The position numbers and the translations under genes were made by a program. A model generated the notes under the pieces. It was given only the letters and a program-made list of their open reading frames with translations. It did no database searches and had not been told where the DNA came from. From G025836975 sp049646585 (GTDB taxonomy: Bacteria > Pseudomonadota > Gammaproteobacteria > Burkholderiales > Burkholderiaceae_B): a DNA stretch of 64,000 nt. The stretch covers positions 1 through 64,000 of the forward strand of contig JBARWC010000153.1 of assembly GCA_049646585.1 (NCBI GenBank), in the 5' to 3' direction. This document shows, in pieces, positions 9,017 to 17,919 of the stretch. How positions within the stretch are numbered: position 1 is the stretch's first letter; each line of letters opens with the position of its first letter.

Positions 9017-10453
9017 TCAGTTCTTGTACTTGATGGCCACGGTTTTAAGGACGGTGAATCCGTACATCGCTTCAAAGCCTTTTTCGCGGCCGTGCCCGCT
9101 TGCCTTGATGCCTCCGAAAGGCAGTTCGATACCTCCGCCGGCCCCGTAGTTGTTGATGTAGATTTGGCCCGCCTTGACGCGGCGCGCCATGCGGTGCTGA
9201 CGATGCCCGTCATTGGTCCACACGCTGGCGACCAGGCCGAAGTCGGTGCCATTGGCAATCTCGACGGCCTCGTCTTCGGTGTCGAAGGGGATGGCGACCA
9301 GTATCGGGCCGAAGACTTCTTCGCGTGCCAGCTTGTGCGTAACCGGAACATCGCGAAAGAGCATAGGCTCGTGATAGAAGCCGCCCTGTGGCGCGTCGGG
9401 CGCCAGCTTGCCGCGGCCCGCCACCGTCAGGCCATCATCCAATGCAGCCTGCACGTAGGACTTTACCCGCTCCAATTGCGTCTTTCGAATCAGCGGGCCA
9501 CAGTCCAGATTCTGGCTGGCCGGGCCAACTTGTATGTTGGAGAAGGCTTGCGCGACCAAGCCCAATACTTTTTCGTAGATTGGACGTTCGACCAGCAGGC
9601 GTGTGCCGGCGGAGCAGGTTTGCCCCGCATTCTGGATAATCGCCCGCACGACGGTGGGTACCAGGTCGTCCAGGTCCGCGTCGGAAAACACAATTTGCGG
9701 TGACTTTCCGCCTAGCTCCAGCGTGACCGGCGTGTGATGGACGGCGGCTGCCTGGGTCACCAGGGTTCCCACGGCGGGAGAGCCGGTAAACGAGACATGG
9801 TCGATGTCGGGGTGCTTGACCAGCGCGTCGCCGGCTTCATAGCCATAGCCTGTGACAAGGTTCAGCACGCCCGGCGGCAGGCCGGCCTCGGCGGCCAGTT
9901 CGACCACGCGCAAGATCGACAGGCAAGCGTCCTCGCCGGGTTTGACGACGCAGGTATTGCCGCAAGCCAGCGCGGCCGCCACGCAGCGGCCGAAGATTTG
10001 CAGCGGGTAGTTCCAGGGAACGATATGCCCGGTGACGCCGTGCGGTTCGCGCCATGTCAGGACGGAGAAACCGTTCTGGTAAGGGATGGTCTCGCCGTGG
10101 AATTTATCGCAAGCGCCTGCGTAGAACTCAAAATAGCGGGCAATGGCGATGGCGTCGGCCTTTGCCTGCGCAATGGGTTTGCCGCAATCGCTGGACTCCA
10201 ACTGTGTAAGTTCGTCCTGATGCTCTATGAGTTTCTGAGAAATCTTGTAGAGCAGGCGCCCACGTTCAACCGCGGGTACGTTTGCCCAGTTGGTTTCAAA
10301 CGCATGGCGGGCCGATTTGACGGCGTCGTCTATATCTTGGGCATTGCCGCGGCTGATGTCGCGCAGAACGCTGCCGTCCGATGGATTGACCATGGCGATA
10401 ACATCGCTGGAATGGGATTCGACCCAGTTGTTGTCGATGAATATCGTATTCAT
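9017..10453 (-). CDS. NAD(P)-dependent aldehyde dehydrogenase (BetB-like)
   Basis: Oxidises an aldehyde to the acid. 478 residues from the ATG at 10453 (MNTIFIDNNW), a normal ALDH length. Catalytic elements are all present: GHIVPWNYPL, the SFTGSPAVGTLV cofactor turn, Glu in VTLELGGKSP, Cys in QNAGQTCSAGTR, and EEVFGPILVAIPF. It sits 27 bases downstream of the iron-dependent alcohol dehydrogenase, so an alcohol-to-aldehyde-to-acid sequence is plausible for the operon. The nearest named groups by motif are betaine-aldehyde and gamma-aminobutyraldehyde dehydrogenases; I cannot name the substrate. Confidence 0.92.
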   Translation of the reverse strand: MNTIFIDNNWVESHSSDVIAMVNPSDGSVLRDISRGNAQDIDDAVKSARHAFETNWANVPAVERGRLLYKISQKLIEHQDELTQLESSDCGKPIAQAKADAIAIARYFEFYAGACDKFHGETIPYQNGFSVLTWREPHGVTGHIVPWNYPLQIFGRCVAAALACGNTCVVKPGEDACLSILRVVELAAEAGLPPGVLNLVTGYGYEAGDALVKHPDIDHVSFTGSPAVGTLVTQAAAVHHTPVTLELGGKSPQIVFSDADLDDLVPTVVRAIIQNAGQTCSAGTRLLVERPIYEKVLGLVAQAFSNIQVGPASQNLDCGPLIRKTQLERVKSYVQAALDDGLTVAGRGKLAPDAPQGGFYHEPMLFRDVPVTHKLAREEVFGPILVAIPFDTEDEAVEIANGTDFGLVASVWTNDGHRQHRMARRVKAGQIYINNYGAGGGIELPFGGIKASGHGREKGFEAMYGFTVLKTVAIKYKN

Positions 10454-10480
10454 TATTGTCGCCGCCAAGATGAAGGTGGG

Positions 10481-11650
10481 TTAGATATCGCCGGTCATCG
10501 CTTGGGCCAGCAGTTTATGCATGTCGGCACGCGTTGGCATGCGCGGATTCACTGGCACATTGCCGGAGAGCATGGCTTCGTCGATGATTGCGTCGAAATG
10601 GTCTTCGCTGACCTTGAAGTCCGCCAGGGTTTGCGTCAGGCCGATGTCCTGCTTCAGCTGGCGCACGGCGATCACCGAGCGCTCGGCCGCATCCCGCAGG
10701 CTCAAGCCGCTGATGCGTTCGCCGAACAGTTCCGCAACCTTGGCGTAATGGGTCAGGTTGCCGGGCAGGTTGAACTGCATGACGGGCGTCAGCATGATGC
10801 CGTTGACCAGGCCGTGCGGGATATGGAACATATTGCCCAGCGGCAGCGCAAAGGCATGCGCCAGGCCAAGCCGGATACGGTTGAACGAGATGCCCGCCAG
10901 GCTGCTGGCGATCAGCATATTGCCGCGCGCTTCCAGGTTGTCGCCTTGCAATACCGCCAGGCGCAGGTTGTCCGCAATCAAGGCAATTGATTTCTCGGCC
11001 ACGCTTTCGGAAAAGACATGGGCGGCCTTGTTGGTATAGGATTCGATGGCGTGCGTCAGGGCGTCCATGCCGGTCGCCGCCGTGATGGCCGCAGGCAGGG
11101 AAACCGTCAGCTCAGGGTCCAGCAGCGCGATGCGCGGGCAATTGAGATAGCTGCCGATGTTGACCTTGACGTCGTTCTCGGTGTCGGACAGCACAGACCA
11201 TACGGTCACTTCGCTGCCTGTGCCGGCGGTGGTGGGGATGGCAATAACGGGCGCGCCCGGTGTTTTGATCTTGTCGATGCCGAAGTAGTCCCGGATGGTG
11301 CCGTCGTTGGTCAGCATGACGGCGATGGCCTTGGCGGTGTCCAGAGAGCTACCGCCACCGATGCCGATGATGCCGTCCGCGCCGGATGCCTTTGCCGCCC
11401 GGACACCCTCATCGACCGAGCGTACCTCGGGGTCGCTTTTTATATCCGAGAAAATCGAGAACGAAATACCTGCTGCTTTCAGGACATCCGCCACGCGATC
11501 CACCACACCGGCCTGGATGACGCCCGGATCGCAGACCAGCAGGACGGACTGCAGGCTCAGGCGCTGCACAAGGGAGGGCAAGGTGGCAAGCACGCCGATT
11601 CCATACCGGATTTCGGTTGGATTGTAGAAATCGAAATTCTTCAGGCCCAT
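10481..11650 (-). CDS. Iron-containing alcohol dehydrogenase
   Basis: Group III metal-dependent alcohol dehydrogenase, interconverting an alcohol and an aldehyde or ketone with NAD(H). 389 residues from the ATG at 11650. Shows GIGGGSSLDTAKAI for NAD binding, the metal-ligand region TAATGMDALTHAIESYTNKAA, and RLGLAHAFALPLGNMFHIPHG with the conserved histidines. It appears to be the first gene of the minus-strand operon running ADH, ALDH, PanE-like, DctP, DctQ, DctM, in which all gaps are below 80 bases. No dedicated regulator lies next to it. The family also includes maleylacetate and 1,3-propanediol enzymes. Confidence 0.92.
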   Translation of the reverse strand: MGLKNFDFYNPTEIRYGIGVLATLPSLVQRLSLQSVLLVCDPGVIQAGVVDRVADVLKAAGISFSIFSDIKSDPEVRSVDEGVRAAKASGADGIIGIGGGSSLDTAKAIAVMLTNDGTIRDYFGIDKIKTPGAPVIAIPTTAGTGSEVTVWSVLSDTENDVKVNIGSYLNCPRIALLDPELTVSLPAAITAATGMDALTHAIESYTNKAAHVFSESVAEKSIALIADNLRLAVLQGDNLEARGNMLIASSLAGISFNRIRLGLAHAFALPLGNMFHIPHGLVNGIMLTPVMQFNLPGNLTHYAKVAELFGERISGLSLRDAAERSVIAVRQLKQDIGLTQTLADFKVSEDHFDAIIDEAMLSGNVPVNPRMPTRADMHKLLAQAMTGDI

Positions 11651-11810
11651 TGCTCTGCGTCCCTGCGTCGTTGACGGTACAAGTAACAACGTAGTCTGCC
11701 GCAGAAGCGGGCGAAAGCCTATTTCTTTTAACTAAATGCAGGCTTTCATTATGGCGAAACCCGGGTTTTTCCCTAGGTTCAGAAGGCAAGGGCATTCGCC
11801 CTTTGGAGAA

Positions 11811-11841
11811 AGGTACCCGCCGCGATCACGAGGCGGTACCT
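11811..11841 (-). terminator. Possible hairpin downstream of infA
   Basis: Left arm AGGTACCCGCC (11811-11821) pairs with AGGCGGTACCT (11831-11841) apart from one extra C. It begins 19 bases after the infA stop on the minus strand. A second small stem, AAGGGC with GCCCTT, follows within 35 bases. No run of U is seen, so intrinsic termination is uncertain. Confidence 0.4.
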
Positions 11842-11859
11842 GGTGCCTGTAGCGGTAGC

Positions 11860-12117
11860 TTAGCGGCGGCGCTGGCTGGTGGCGCCCGCCGCGCGGCCGG
11901 CGATGTGGCGGAAAGTGATGCGGGCCTTGCTTAGATCGTAGGGGGACATTTCCAGCGAGACCTTGTCGCCGGCCAGGATGCGGATATGGTGCTTGCGCAT
12001 CTTGCCGCCCGTGTAGGCGACGACCGGGTGTCCATTGTCCAGCGTGACGCGAAAGCGCGAATCGGGAAGGACTTCGGTGACGAGACCGCCCATTTCGATC
12101 AATTCTTCTTTGGCCAT
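11860..12117 (-). CDS. infA: Translation initiation factor IF-1, stand-alone paralogue
   Basis: IF-1 binds the A site of the 30S subunit during initiation. 85 residues from the ATG at 12117 (MAKEELIEMGGLV), preceded by AGGAAA. The S1-type OB fold is recognisable: VTEVLPDSRFRVTLDNGH, AYTGGKMRKHHIRILAGDKVSLEMSPYDLSKARITFR. The usual E. coli-type protein is 72 residues; this one carries a basic, Ala/Gly-rich tail (GRAAGATSQRRR). It stands alone beside galE instead of in the ribosomal protein operon. Betaproteobacteria commonly carry a second infA, and this is probably that copy. The 5' leader is long, leaving room for regulation. Confidence 0.94.
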   Translation of the reverse strand: MAKEELIEMGGLVTEVLPDSRFRVTLDNGHPVVAYTGGKMRKHHIRILAGDKVSLEMSPYDLSKARITFRHIAGRAAGATSQRRR

Positions 12118-12544
12118 AGATGATTTCCTGTAAACGTAAATAAAAAAGTACCCGTGGCCGGACTCGCTGCGCGTGGCATCCGGCAAACCGCGTGTTGCGG
12201 TGGAAATTGGACAGGTGCTTCGTGACGCCTATTGCGGCGTGGGTGCTGCGGCGCGGATGGTGCCGAACCGTGTAATGGAAAATATCGGCGCGGATGGAAA
12301 AGCCGTGGCGTGTCGTGCCTGGCTGTCGCCCGGGGTCTTGCTTTAAGCCTTGCTTCAATTAAAGCGAAGGTGCCGACGTTAACTGTGCAGGCGGGATGAC
12401 GCAATGCCTGACATGGGAAGATGTTTCCAGCTGGCCAATGATACCACATATGGCCCAAAATGGCTTGCAGACTGGCTTTGCGGCAAGTATCGGCCATAAT
12501 GGGCGCTTCCCATCATCTGGCTGATATTGGATCAGCGTCGCATC
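12118..12544. other. Divergent intergenic region infA / galE
   Basis: A 427-base gap between two divergent genes must contain both promoters. I see no RNA gene or repeat. A -10-like CATAAT lies about 48 bases before galE but without a good -35, and an AT-rich patch lies about 20 bases before infA. The galE-proximal 180 bases are clearly less GC-rich than the coding neighbours, as expected for a promoter region. No convincing small protein was found. Confidence 0.4.
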
Positions 12545-13576
12545 ATGCCTGAAACCATACTCGTCACCGGCGGCGCCGGCTTCATAGGCAGCCATGCCAC
12601 GGTCGTCCTGCAGCAGGCCGGCTATCGCGTGCTCGTCCTGGACAACCTGTGCAATAGCACCGCGTCGGTCCTGGATGCCGTCGGCAAGATCACCGGGCAG
12701 CGCCCGGATTTCATCCAGGGCGACGTGCGCGATGCGCAAGCGCTGGATGCCTTGTTCGACAGCTACGGCATATCGGCCGTGCTGCATTTTGCGGGCCTGA
12801 AGGCGGTGGGCGAATCGACCCGGATACCGCTGGACTATTACGACAACAACGTGCATGGCAGCACGGCCTTGCTGGTCGCCATGCGTAAGGCCGGCGTCAA
12901 GACCTTTGTGTTCTCGTCGTCGGCCACGGTCTACGGCGATCCGCAAAAACTGCCGCTGACCGAAGACCATCCGCGCTCGGCCACCAACCCCTACGGCCAT
13001 ACCAAGCTGGTGGTGGAAGACATACTGGAAAACCTGTACCGCAGTGAACCGGGCTGGCGCATTGCCCGCCTGCGTTACTTCAACCCGGTGGGCGCTCACC
13101 CCAGCGGGCTGATCGGCGAAGCGCCCCAGGGCGTGCCCAACAACCTGATGCCTTATGTGGCCCAGGTGGCCACGGGGCGGCGCGAGCGTCTGCAAGTGTT
13201 CGGCAATGACTACAGCACACCGGACGGCACCGGCGTGCGCGACTACATCCACGTCATGGACCTGGCGCTGGGGCATGTGGCGGCCCTGCGCCATTGCCTG
13301 CGGGCCGAGCAGGAATTGTTGACGGTCAACCTGGGCACGGGCGTGGGGTATTCGGTGCTGGACATGGTCCGGGCTTTTGAGCAGGCCAGCGGCAAGACGG
13401 TGGCCTACGACATTGCGCCGCGCCGCCCCGGCGACATCGCCGCCTGCTGGGCCGATACCGGCCTGGCTTCCCGGACCCTGGGCTGGCGCGCGACCCGGGG
13501 CATACAGGAAATGTGCGAAGACGCCTGGCGCTGGGAAGAGGCACAGGCCTCCCAGGCAGCGGGCCAGAAGGGATAA
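12545..13576 (+). CDS. galE: UDP-glucose 4-epimerase
   Basis: Interconverts UDP-glucose and UDP-galactose (or the N-acetyl forms) with bound NAD, supplying hexoses for surface glycans. 343 residues. Extended SDR features: VTGGAGFIGSH at residues 7-17, FSSSATVYGDP, the catalytic Tyr and Lys in TNPYGHTKLVVED, and RYFNPVGAHPSG, which is typical of GalE. The ATG at 12545 gives the canonical MPETILVTGG start. The stop codon falls at the edge of an 18-base tandem repeat (13579-13614). Convergent with the Lrp-type regulator. Confidence 0.95.
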   Translation: MPETILVTGGAGFIGSHATVVLQQAGYRVLVLDNLCNSTASVLDAVGKITGQRPDFIQGDVRDAQALDALFDSYGISAVLHFAGLKAVGESTRIPLDYYDNNVHGSTALLVAMRKAGVKTFVFSSSATVYGDPQKLPLTEDHPRSATNPYGHTKLVVEDILENLYRSEPGWRIARLRYFNPVGAHPSGLIGEAPQGVPNNLMPYVAQVATGRRERLQVFGNDYSTPDGTGVRDYIHVMDLALGHVAALRHCLRAEQELLTVNLGTGVGYSVLDMVRAFEQASGKTVAYDIAPRRPGDIAACWADTGLASRTLGWRATRGIQEMCEDAWRWEEAQASQAAGQKG

Positions 13577-13578
13577 GA

Positions 13579-13614
13579 GGGCCAAGCAAGGTAAGCGGGC
13601 CAAGCAGGGTAAGA
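13579..13614. repeat. 18-base tandem direct repeat after galE
   Basis: Two adjoining copies (13579-13596 and 13597-13614) match at 16 of 18 bases, beginning GGGCCAAGCA and ending GGTAAG plus one base. A weaker third copy (13561-13578) includes the galE stop codon. The unit is a multiple of three, so copy-number change would not shift a frame. It occupies nearly all of the galE/Lrp convergent gap. Confidence 0.7.
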
Positions 13615-13634
13615 GCGGTAAGCGCCGCCCCCGG

Positions 13635-14150
13635 TCATTTCCTTCGCGCCCGTTCGGGCGGTTTCACGGCCAGGCTGTGCCCCATGTCGGGCGACAAGGG
13701 CAGCGCCGTCTTGTAGGACACCTGCTTCAATGCGAAGCTTGAGCGTATCTTGTCGATGCCGGGTATGGGCGTCAGCTGTTCCAGTATGAACAGCTCCAGC
13801 GCGCCGATATCCGCCACCGCCACGCGTATCAGGTAGTCCGAGTCGCCCGTCATCAAATAGCATTCCATGACCTCGTCGTGTTCGGCGATGCGCCGCTCGA
13901 ACTTGGCCAGGGCTTCCTTGTCCTGCGATTTCAGGCTGATGGAAATGAATACGTTCAGACCCAGGCCCAGCGCGGCGGCATTGGCCAGGGCCACGTAGCG
14001 GACGATGATGCCGGCCGATTCCAGCGCTTTCACGCGCGCCAGGCAGGGGGAAGGCGACAAATGGACGCGCTTGGCCAGCTCCACATTGCTTAGCGAACCG
14101 TCGCGTTGCAGCTCGTCCAGTATGCGCAGATCGGTGGAATCCAGATTCAT
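13635..14150 (-). CDS. Lrp/AsnC family transcriptional regulator
   Basis: Feast/famine-type regulator that senses amino acids. 171 residues from the ATG at 14150. The N-terminal winged helix is textbook: LDSTDLRILDELQRDGSLSNVELAKRVHLSPSPCLARVKALESAGII. The C-terminal RAM domain runs from about residue 65 to 150 (NVFISISL, ECYLMTGDSDYLIRV), and a basic tail follows. It is divergent from the AceE-type gene with 133 bases between, the usual arrangement for a regulator and its target. In Pseudomonas putida the Lrp-type MdeR controls a methionine-degradation operon that includes an AceE-like E1 (MdeB); the pairing here may be similar, but the methionine lyase is missing. Confidence 0.93.
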   Translation of the reverse strand: MNLDSTDLRILDELQRDGSLSNVELAKRVHLSPSPCLARVKALESAGIIVRYVALANAAALGLGLNVFISISLKSQDKEALAKFERRIAEHDEVMECYLMTGDSDYLIRVAVADIGALELFILEQLTPIPGIDKIRSSFALKQVSYKTALPLSPDMGHSLAVKPPERARRK

Positions 14151-14283
14151 ATGCTTTAAATTTAGTAGAAAACAGCATTTTATGCTGAAACGCATACGAT
14201 TTTGGCCCTTTATCGATAGCACATGCCGGTCAAAGGGGCGGAGAATAAGGAGATTGCCCAATTTTTCCAGTGCGTGAGCCGCT

Positions 14284-16875
14284 ATGAATTCTCCCTTCCC
14301 TCCCCATCCTGTCGCCGACGTCGATCCCCAGGAAACCGCCGAATGGCACGAGGCCTTCCAATCGCTGATCGCCGCGCACGGGCCGCAGCGCGCCGCCTTC
14401 ATGCTGGACGAGCTGTGCAACATGGCCGCCACCGAAGACATCCCCTGGAAGCCGCGTATCGGTACGCCCTACGTCAACACCATATCGCCGACGCGGCAGC
14501 CGGTGTTTCCGGGTGACCTGGCGCTGGAACAGAAGCTGGGCGCCATCATGCGCTGGAATGCGCTGGCCATGGTGGTGCGCGCCAACGCCGCCTACGGCGA
14601 ACTGGGCGGCCACATTGCCAGCTATGCCAGCGCGGCCGACCTGTTCGAAGTGGGCTTCAATCATTTCTTCCATGCGCGCGGCGCCAACGGCGGGCATGGC
14701 GGCGACCTGGTTTTCCTGCAGCCGCACAGCGCGCCGGGCGTGTATGCGCGTGCCTACCTGGAAGGGCGCCTGACCGAAGACGACCTGCGCCACTACCGCC
14801 AGGAACTGCGCGGGCCGATAGAGGGCGCGCGCGGGCTGCCCAGCTATCCCCATCCTTATCTGATGCCGGATTTTTGGCAGTTTCCCACCGGGTCCATGGG
14901 CATCGGCCCCATCAGTTCCATCTATCAGGCGCGCTTCATGCACTACCTGACCGATCGCGGCTTGCTCGACTGCACGGGCCGCAAGGTTTGGGGCGTATTC
15001 GGCGACGGCGAGATGGACGAGCCTGAATCCATGAGCGCCCTGACCCTGGCCGCGCGCGAACGCCTGGACAACCTGGCGTGGGTGGTCAATTGCAATTTGC
15101 AGCGCCTGGACGGGCCGGTGCGGGGCAATGGCCGCGTCATCGACGAACTGGAAAAGCTGTTCTCCGGGGCCGGCTGGAACGTCATCAAGGTATTGTGGGG
15201 CAGCGATTGGGACGGCCTGTTCGCGCGCGATCACAGCGGTGCCCTGTTGCGCGCCCTGTCCGAAACCGTGGACGGCCAGATGCAGACCTTTGCCGCCAAC
15301 GACGGCAAATACAACCGCCACCATTTCTTCGGCCAGAACGAGCAATTGGCCCGCCTGGTGGAAGGGATGAGCGACGAGGAAATCGACAGCCTGCGGCGCG
15401 GCGGCCATGACCTGGTCAAGATCTATGCGGCCTATGCCGCCGCGGCCGGTACCCAGGGCCGGCCCACGGTCATCCTGGCCCATACCAAGAAGGGCTACGG
15501 CATGGGTAGCGCCGGCCAGGGCCGCATGACCACGCACTCGCAGAAAAAATTCGAAGACGCCGACCTGCTGGGCTTCCGCGACCGCTTCAGCCTGCCGCTC
15601 AGCGACGAGCAGGCGCTCAGGCTGGACTTCTACAAGCCCGCCGCCGACAGCCCCGAACTGAACTACCTGCGCACCCGGCGCGAGGCCCTGGGCGGGCCGC
15701 TGCCCGCCAGGCAAGACCAGGCGCAGGCCTTGTCGGTACCCGACATCGCCAGCTATGCGCGCTTTGCCTTGCAGGGCGGGCAGCGCGAAATGTCGACCAC
15801 CATGGCCTTCGTGCGCATGCTCGGCGCGCTGCTGAAAGACGGCAGCCTGGGTCCGCGCATCGTTCCCATCGTGGCCGACGAGGCGCGCACCTTCGGCATG
15901 GCCAATCTGTTCAAGCAGGTGGGCATCTATTCCAGCGTCGGCCAGAAGTACGAACCCGAAGACATCGGCTCCATACTCAGCTATCGCGAAGCGAAAGACG
16001 GCCAGATCCTGGAAGAAGGCATCAGCGAAGCCGGCGCCATTTCCAGCTGGGTGGCGGCCGCCACCAGCTACAGCGTGCACGGCATGACCATGCTGCCCTT
16101 CTATATCTATTACTCCATGTTCGGCTTTCAGCGCGTGGGCGATCTGGTCTGGGCCGCCGCCGACCAGCGCCCGCGCGGCTTCCTGATCGGCGCTACCTCG
16201 GGCCGGACCACCCTGGCCGGCGAAGGCTTGCAGCACCAGGACGGCACCAGCCATCTGTGGGCCTCCACCATCCCCAACTGCAAGGCCTACGACCCGGCTT
16301 TCGCGGGCGAACTGGCGGTCATCGTGGACCACGGCATGCGGGAAATGGCGGTTGAGCAGCGCGACGTCTTCTACTACATCACCGTCATGAACGAAAACTA
16401 CGCCCAGCCGGACTTGCCCGAGGGCGTGGCGGACGACATCATCCGCGGCGGCTATCGCTATGCCGGCTACGAAGCCAAGGCGGGTGTCGCCGCGACCGGC
16501 CAAAGGGTGACGCTGCTGGGCTCGGGGGCAATCATGACCGAAGTCATCAAGGCTGCGGAACTGCTGGCCGAGCAGGGCGTGGCCAGCGACGTTTACAGCA
16601 TAAGCAGCTGGAGCGAGCTGGCGCGCGACGGTCACAACACCGCCGGGCAGCCGCACATCGCCCGCCTGATGGAAGCGTCCCAGGGGCCCATCGTGGCCGC
16701 CACCGACTACGTGCGGCAGGTGCCAGAGGCCATCCGCGCCTACCTGCCCGCCGGGCGCCGCTACACCACCCTGGGCACCGACGGCTTCGGCCGCAGCGAT
16801 ACCCGGGCAGAATTGCGGCGCTTCTTCCAGGTTGATGCGCAGGCCATCGCGCAAGCCGCCTTACAAGGACTTTGA
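14284..16875 (+). CDS. AceE-type 2-oxoacid (pyruvate) dehydrogenase E1 component, homodimeric
   Basis: Thiamine-diphosphate enzyme that decarboxylates a 2-oxoacid as the first step of a dehydrogenase complex. 863 residues, close to E. coli AceE (887). Seen: GELGGHIASYASAADLFEVGFNHFF near residue 100, the ThDP motif GDGEMDEPESMSALTLA ending in NCNLQRLDGPVRG, HTKKGYGMG, and ISEAGAISSWVAAATSYS in the second domain. No E2, E3 or lipoyl domain gene is beside it, whereas housekeeping aceE is normally followed by aceF. This copy is therefore probably a paralogue, possibly for 2-oxobutanoate, controlled by the divergent Lrp-type gene. The ribosome site before the ATG is weak. Confidence 0.9.
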   Translation: MNSPFPPHPVADVDPQETAEWHEAFQSLIAAHGPQRAAFMLDELCNMAATEDIPWKPRIGTPYVNTISPTRQPVFPGDLALEQKLGAIMRWNALAMVVRANAAYGELGGHIASYASAADLFEVGFNHFFHARGANGGHGGDLVFLQPHSAPGVYARAYLEGRLTEDDLRHYRQELRGPIEGARGLPSYPHPYLMPDFWQFPTGSMGIGPISSIYQARFMHYLTDRGLLDCTGRKVWGVFGDGEMDEPESMSALTLAARERLDNLAWVVNCNLQRLDGPVRGNGRVIDELEKLFSGAGWNVIKVLWGSDWDGLFARDHSGALLRALSETVDGQMQTFAANDGKYNRHHFFGQNEQLARLVEGMSDEEIDSLRRGGHDLVKIYAAYAAAAGTQGRPTVILAHTKKGYGMGSAGQGRMTTHSQKKFEDADLLGFRDRFSLPLSDEQALRLDFYKPAADSPELNYLRTRREALGGPLPARQDQAQALSVPDIASYARFALQGGQREMSTTMAFVRMLGALLKDGSLGPRIVPIVADEARTFGMANLFKQVGIYSSVGQKYEPEDIGSILSYREAKDGQILEEGISEAGAISSWVAAATSYSVHGMTMLPFYIYYSMFGFQRVGDLVWAAADQRPRGFLIGATSGRTTLAGEGLQHQDGTSHLWASTIPNCKAYDPAFAGELAVIVDHGMREMAVEQRDVFYYITVMNENYAQPDLPEGVADDIIRGGYRYAGYEAKAGVAATGQRVTLLGSGAIMTEVIKAAELLAEQGVASDVYSISSWSELARDGHNTAGQPHIARLMEASQGPIVAATDYVRQVPEAIRAYLPAGRRYTTLGTDGFGRSDTRAELRRFFQVDAQAIAQAALQGL

Positions 16876-16937
16876 TTACACAAGCCGCCGGCGAACTGAT
16901 ATCCTTGCGGGACACCTGAAACACCCGCAAGCCGCAC

Positions 16938-17873
16938 ATGAATTCCGTCCGAATGCAGTTCCTGCTGGTTGGCACCATGGCCATTTGGGGCTTGAACATC
17001 TCGGCCATCAAAGTCCTTACCGTTTACTTTGAGCCATTGGCGATCGCTTGCTTCCGCATGGCGATCGCCGCCGTCATCATCAATTTCACCCTGGTGGGCT
17101 CGCGGCAGCCCATACCGCTGCTGCGCATCTCGCCCAGCCAATGGTTGCGCTTCGTGCTGTGCGCCTGCTTCATGATCTACGGCAATCAAATCTTTTTCAC
17201 CACCGGCATGCGCGACGCCAGCGCCACCAATTCGTCGCTGATCATGGCGCTCAGCCCCCTGGTGGCCTCCATCCTGGCCGCCGCCGTATTCCGCGAAGCC
17301 ATCACCGGCTTGCGCCTGCTGGGCATCGCCCTGGGCTTTGGCGGCGTATTCGCCGTGGTGCTCAGCGGCCAAAGCGCGTCCATGTCGGGCCCCAACTGGG
17401 GCGACCTGCGCATCTTCCTGTCCATGGTCAGCTTCGTGGTCGGCGGGATGATGATCCAGGACCTGGCGCGGCAATTCAATTCCATCTTCATCAGCAGCAT
17501 CGTCTACACGCTGGGCGCCATCTTTCTGTGCCTGCACGCCCTGGTGGACGGCTCGGCCGACTTCAGCGCCAAAGCGCTGCTGGCGCCTGGCCTGTGGCCC
17601 TGGCTATTGATGATATTTACCGGCATCATCGCCACCGCCATCTGCAATATGTTCTGGAACCGGGCCATTGCCGAGCTGGGCGTGGCGCGCACCTCGCTAT
17701 ACCAATACTGGATTCCCGTCTTCGGCGTGGGTTTCGCCATGCTGACGCTGGGCGAACCGTTTACGCTTTGGCACGTCGTGGGCTTGCTGGGCATTTTGCT
17801 GGGCACCTACCTGGGAACGCGGCGCGCCGCACCCAAGCCCGCCGCGCCCAAGCCTGCCGAGGTCGCGAAATGA
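16938..17873 (+). CDS. DMT superfamily transporter, EamA domains
   Basis: Inner-membrane exporter of the drug/metabolite family. 311 residues with ten predicted membrane segments in two EamA repeats; the first repeat starts QFLLVGTMAIWGLNISAIKV, and the second is centred on LSMVSFVVGGMMIQDLARQF onward. The C-terminal tail is rich in Ala, Pro and Lys (APKPAAPKPAE), probably cytoplasmic. It follows the AceE-type gene by 62 bases on the same strand, so co-expression is possible. The substrate is unknown; amino acids or metabolites are usual for the family. Confidence 0.9.
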   Translation: MNSVRMQFLLVGTMAIWGLNISAIKVLTVYFEPLAIACFRMAIAAVIINFTLVGSRQPIPLLRISPSQWLRFVLCACFMIYGNQIFFTTGMRDASATNSSLIMALSPLVASILAAAVFREAITGLRLLGIALGFGGVFAVVLSGQSASMSGPNWGDLRIFLSMVSFVVGGMMIQDLARQFNSIFISSIVYTLGAIFLCLHALVDGSADFSAKALLAPGLWPWLLMIFTGIIATAICNMFWNRAIAELGVARTSLYQYWIPVFGVGFAMLTLGEPFTLWHVVGLLGILLGTYLGTRRAAPKPAAPKPAEVAK

Positions 17874-17919
17874 AACAAATCGCGCCGCCACCCCTTGTTT
17901 TTCCGAGAACGGATCTGGC

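Noticed and set aside
14230..16854. A very long open frame (over 870 codons) on the strand opposite the AceE-type gene
   Set aside because: It mirrors the GC-rich AceE gene codon by codon, has low-complexity His/Gly/Gln-rich content and no recognisable domain; the plus-strand protein carries all the motifs of a known family.
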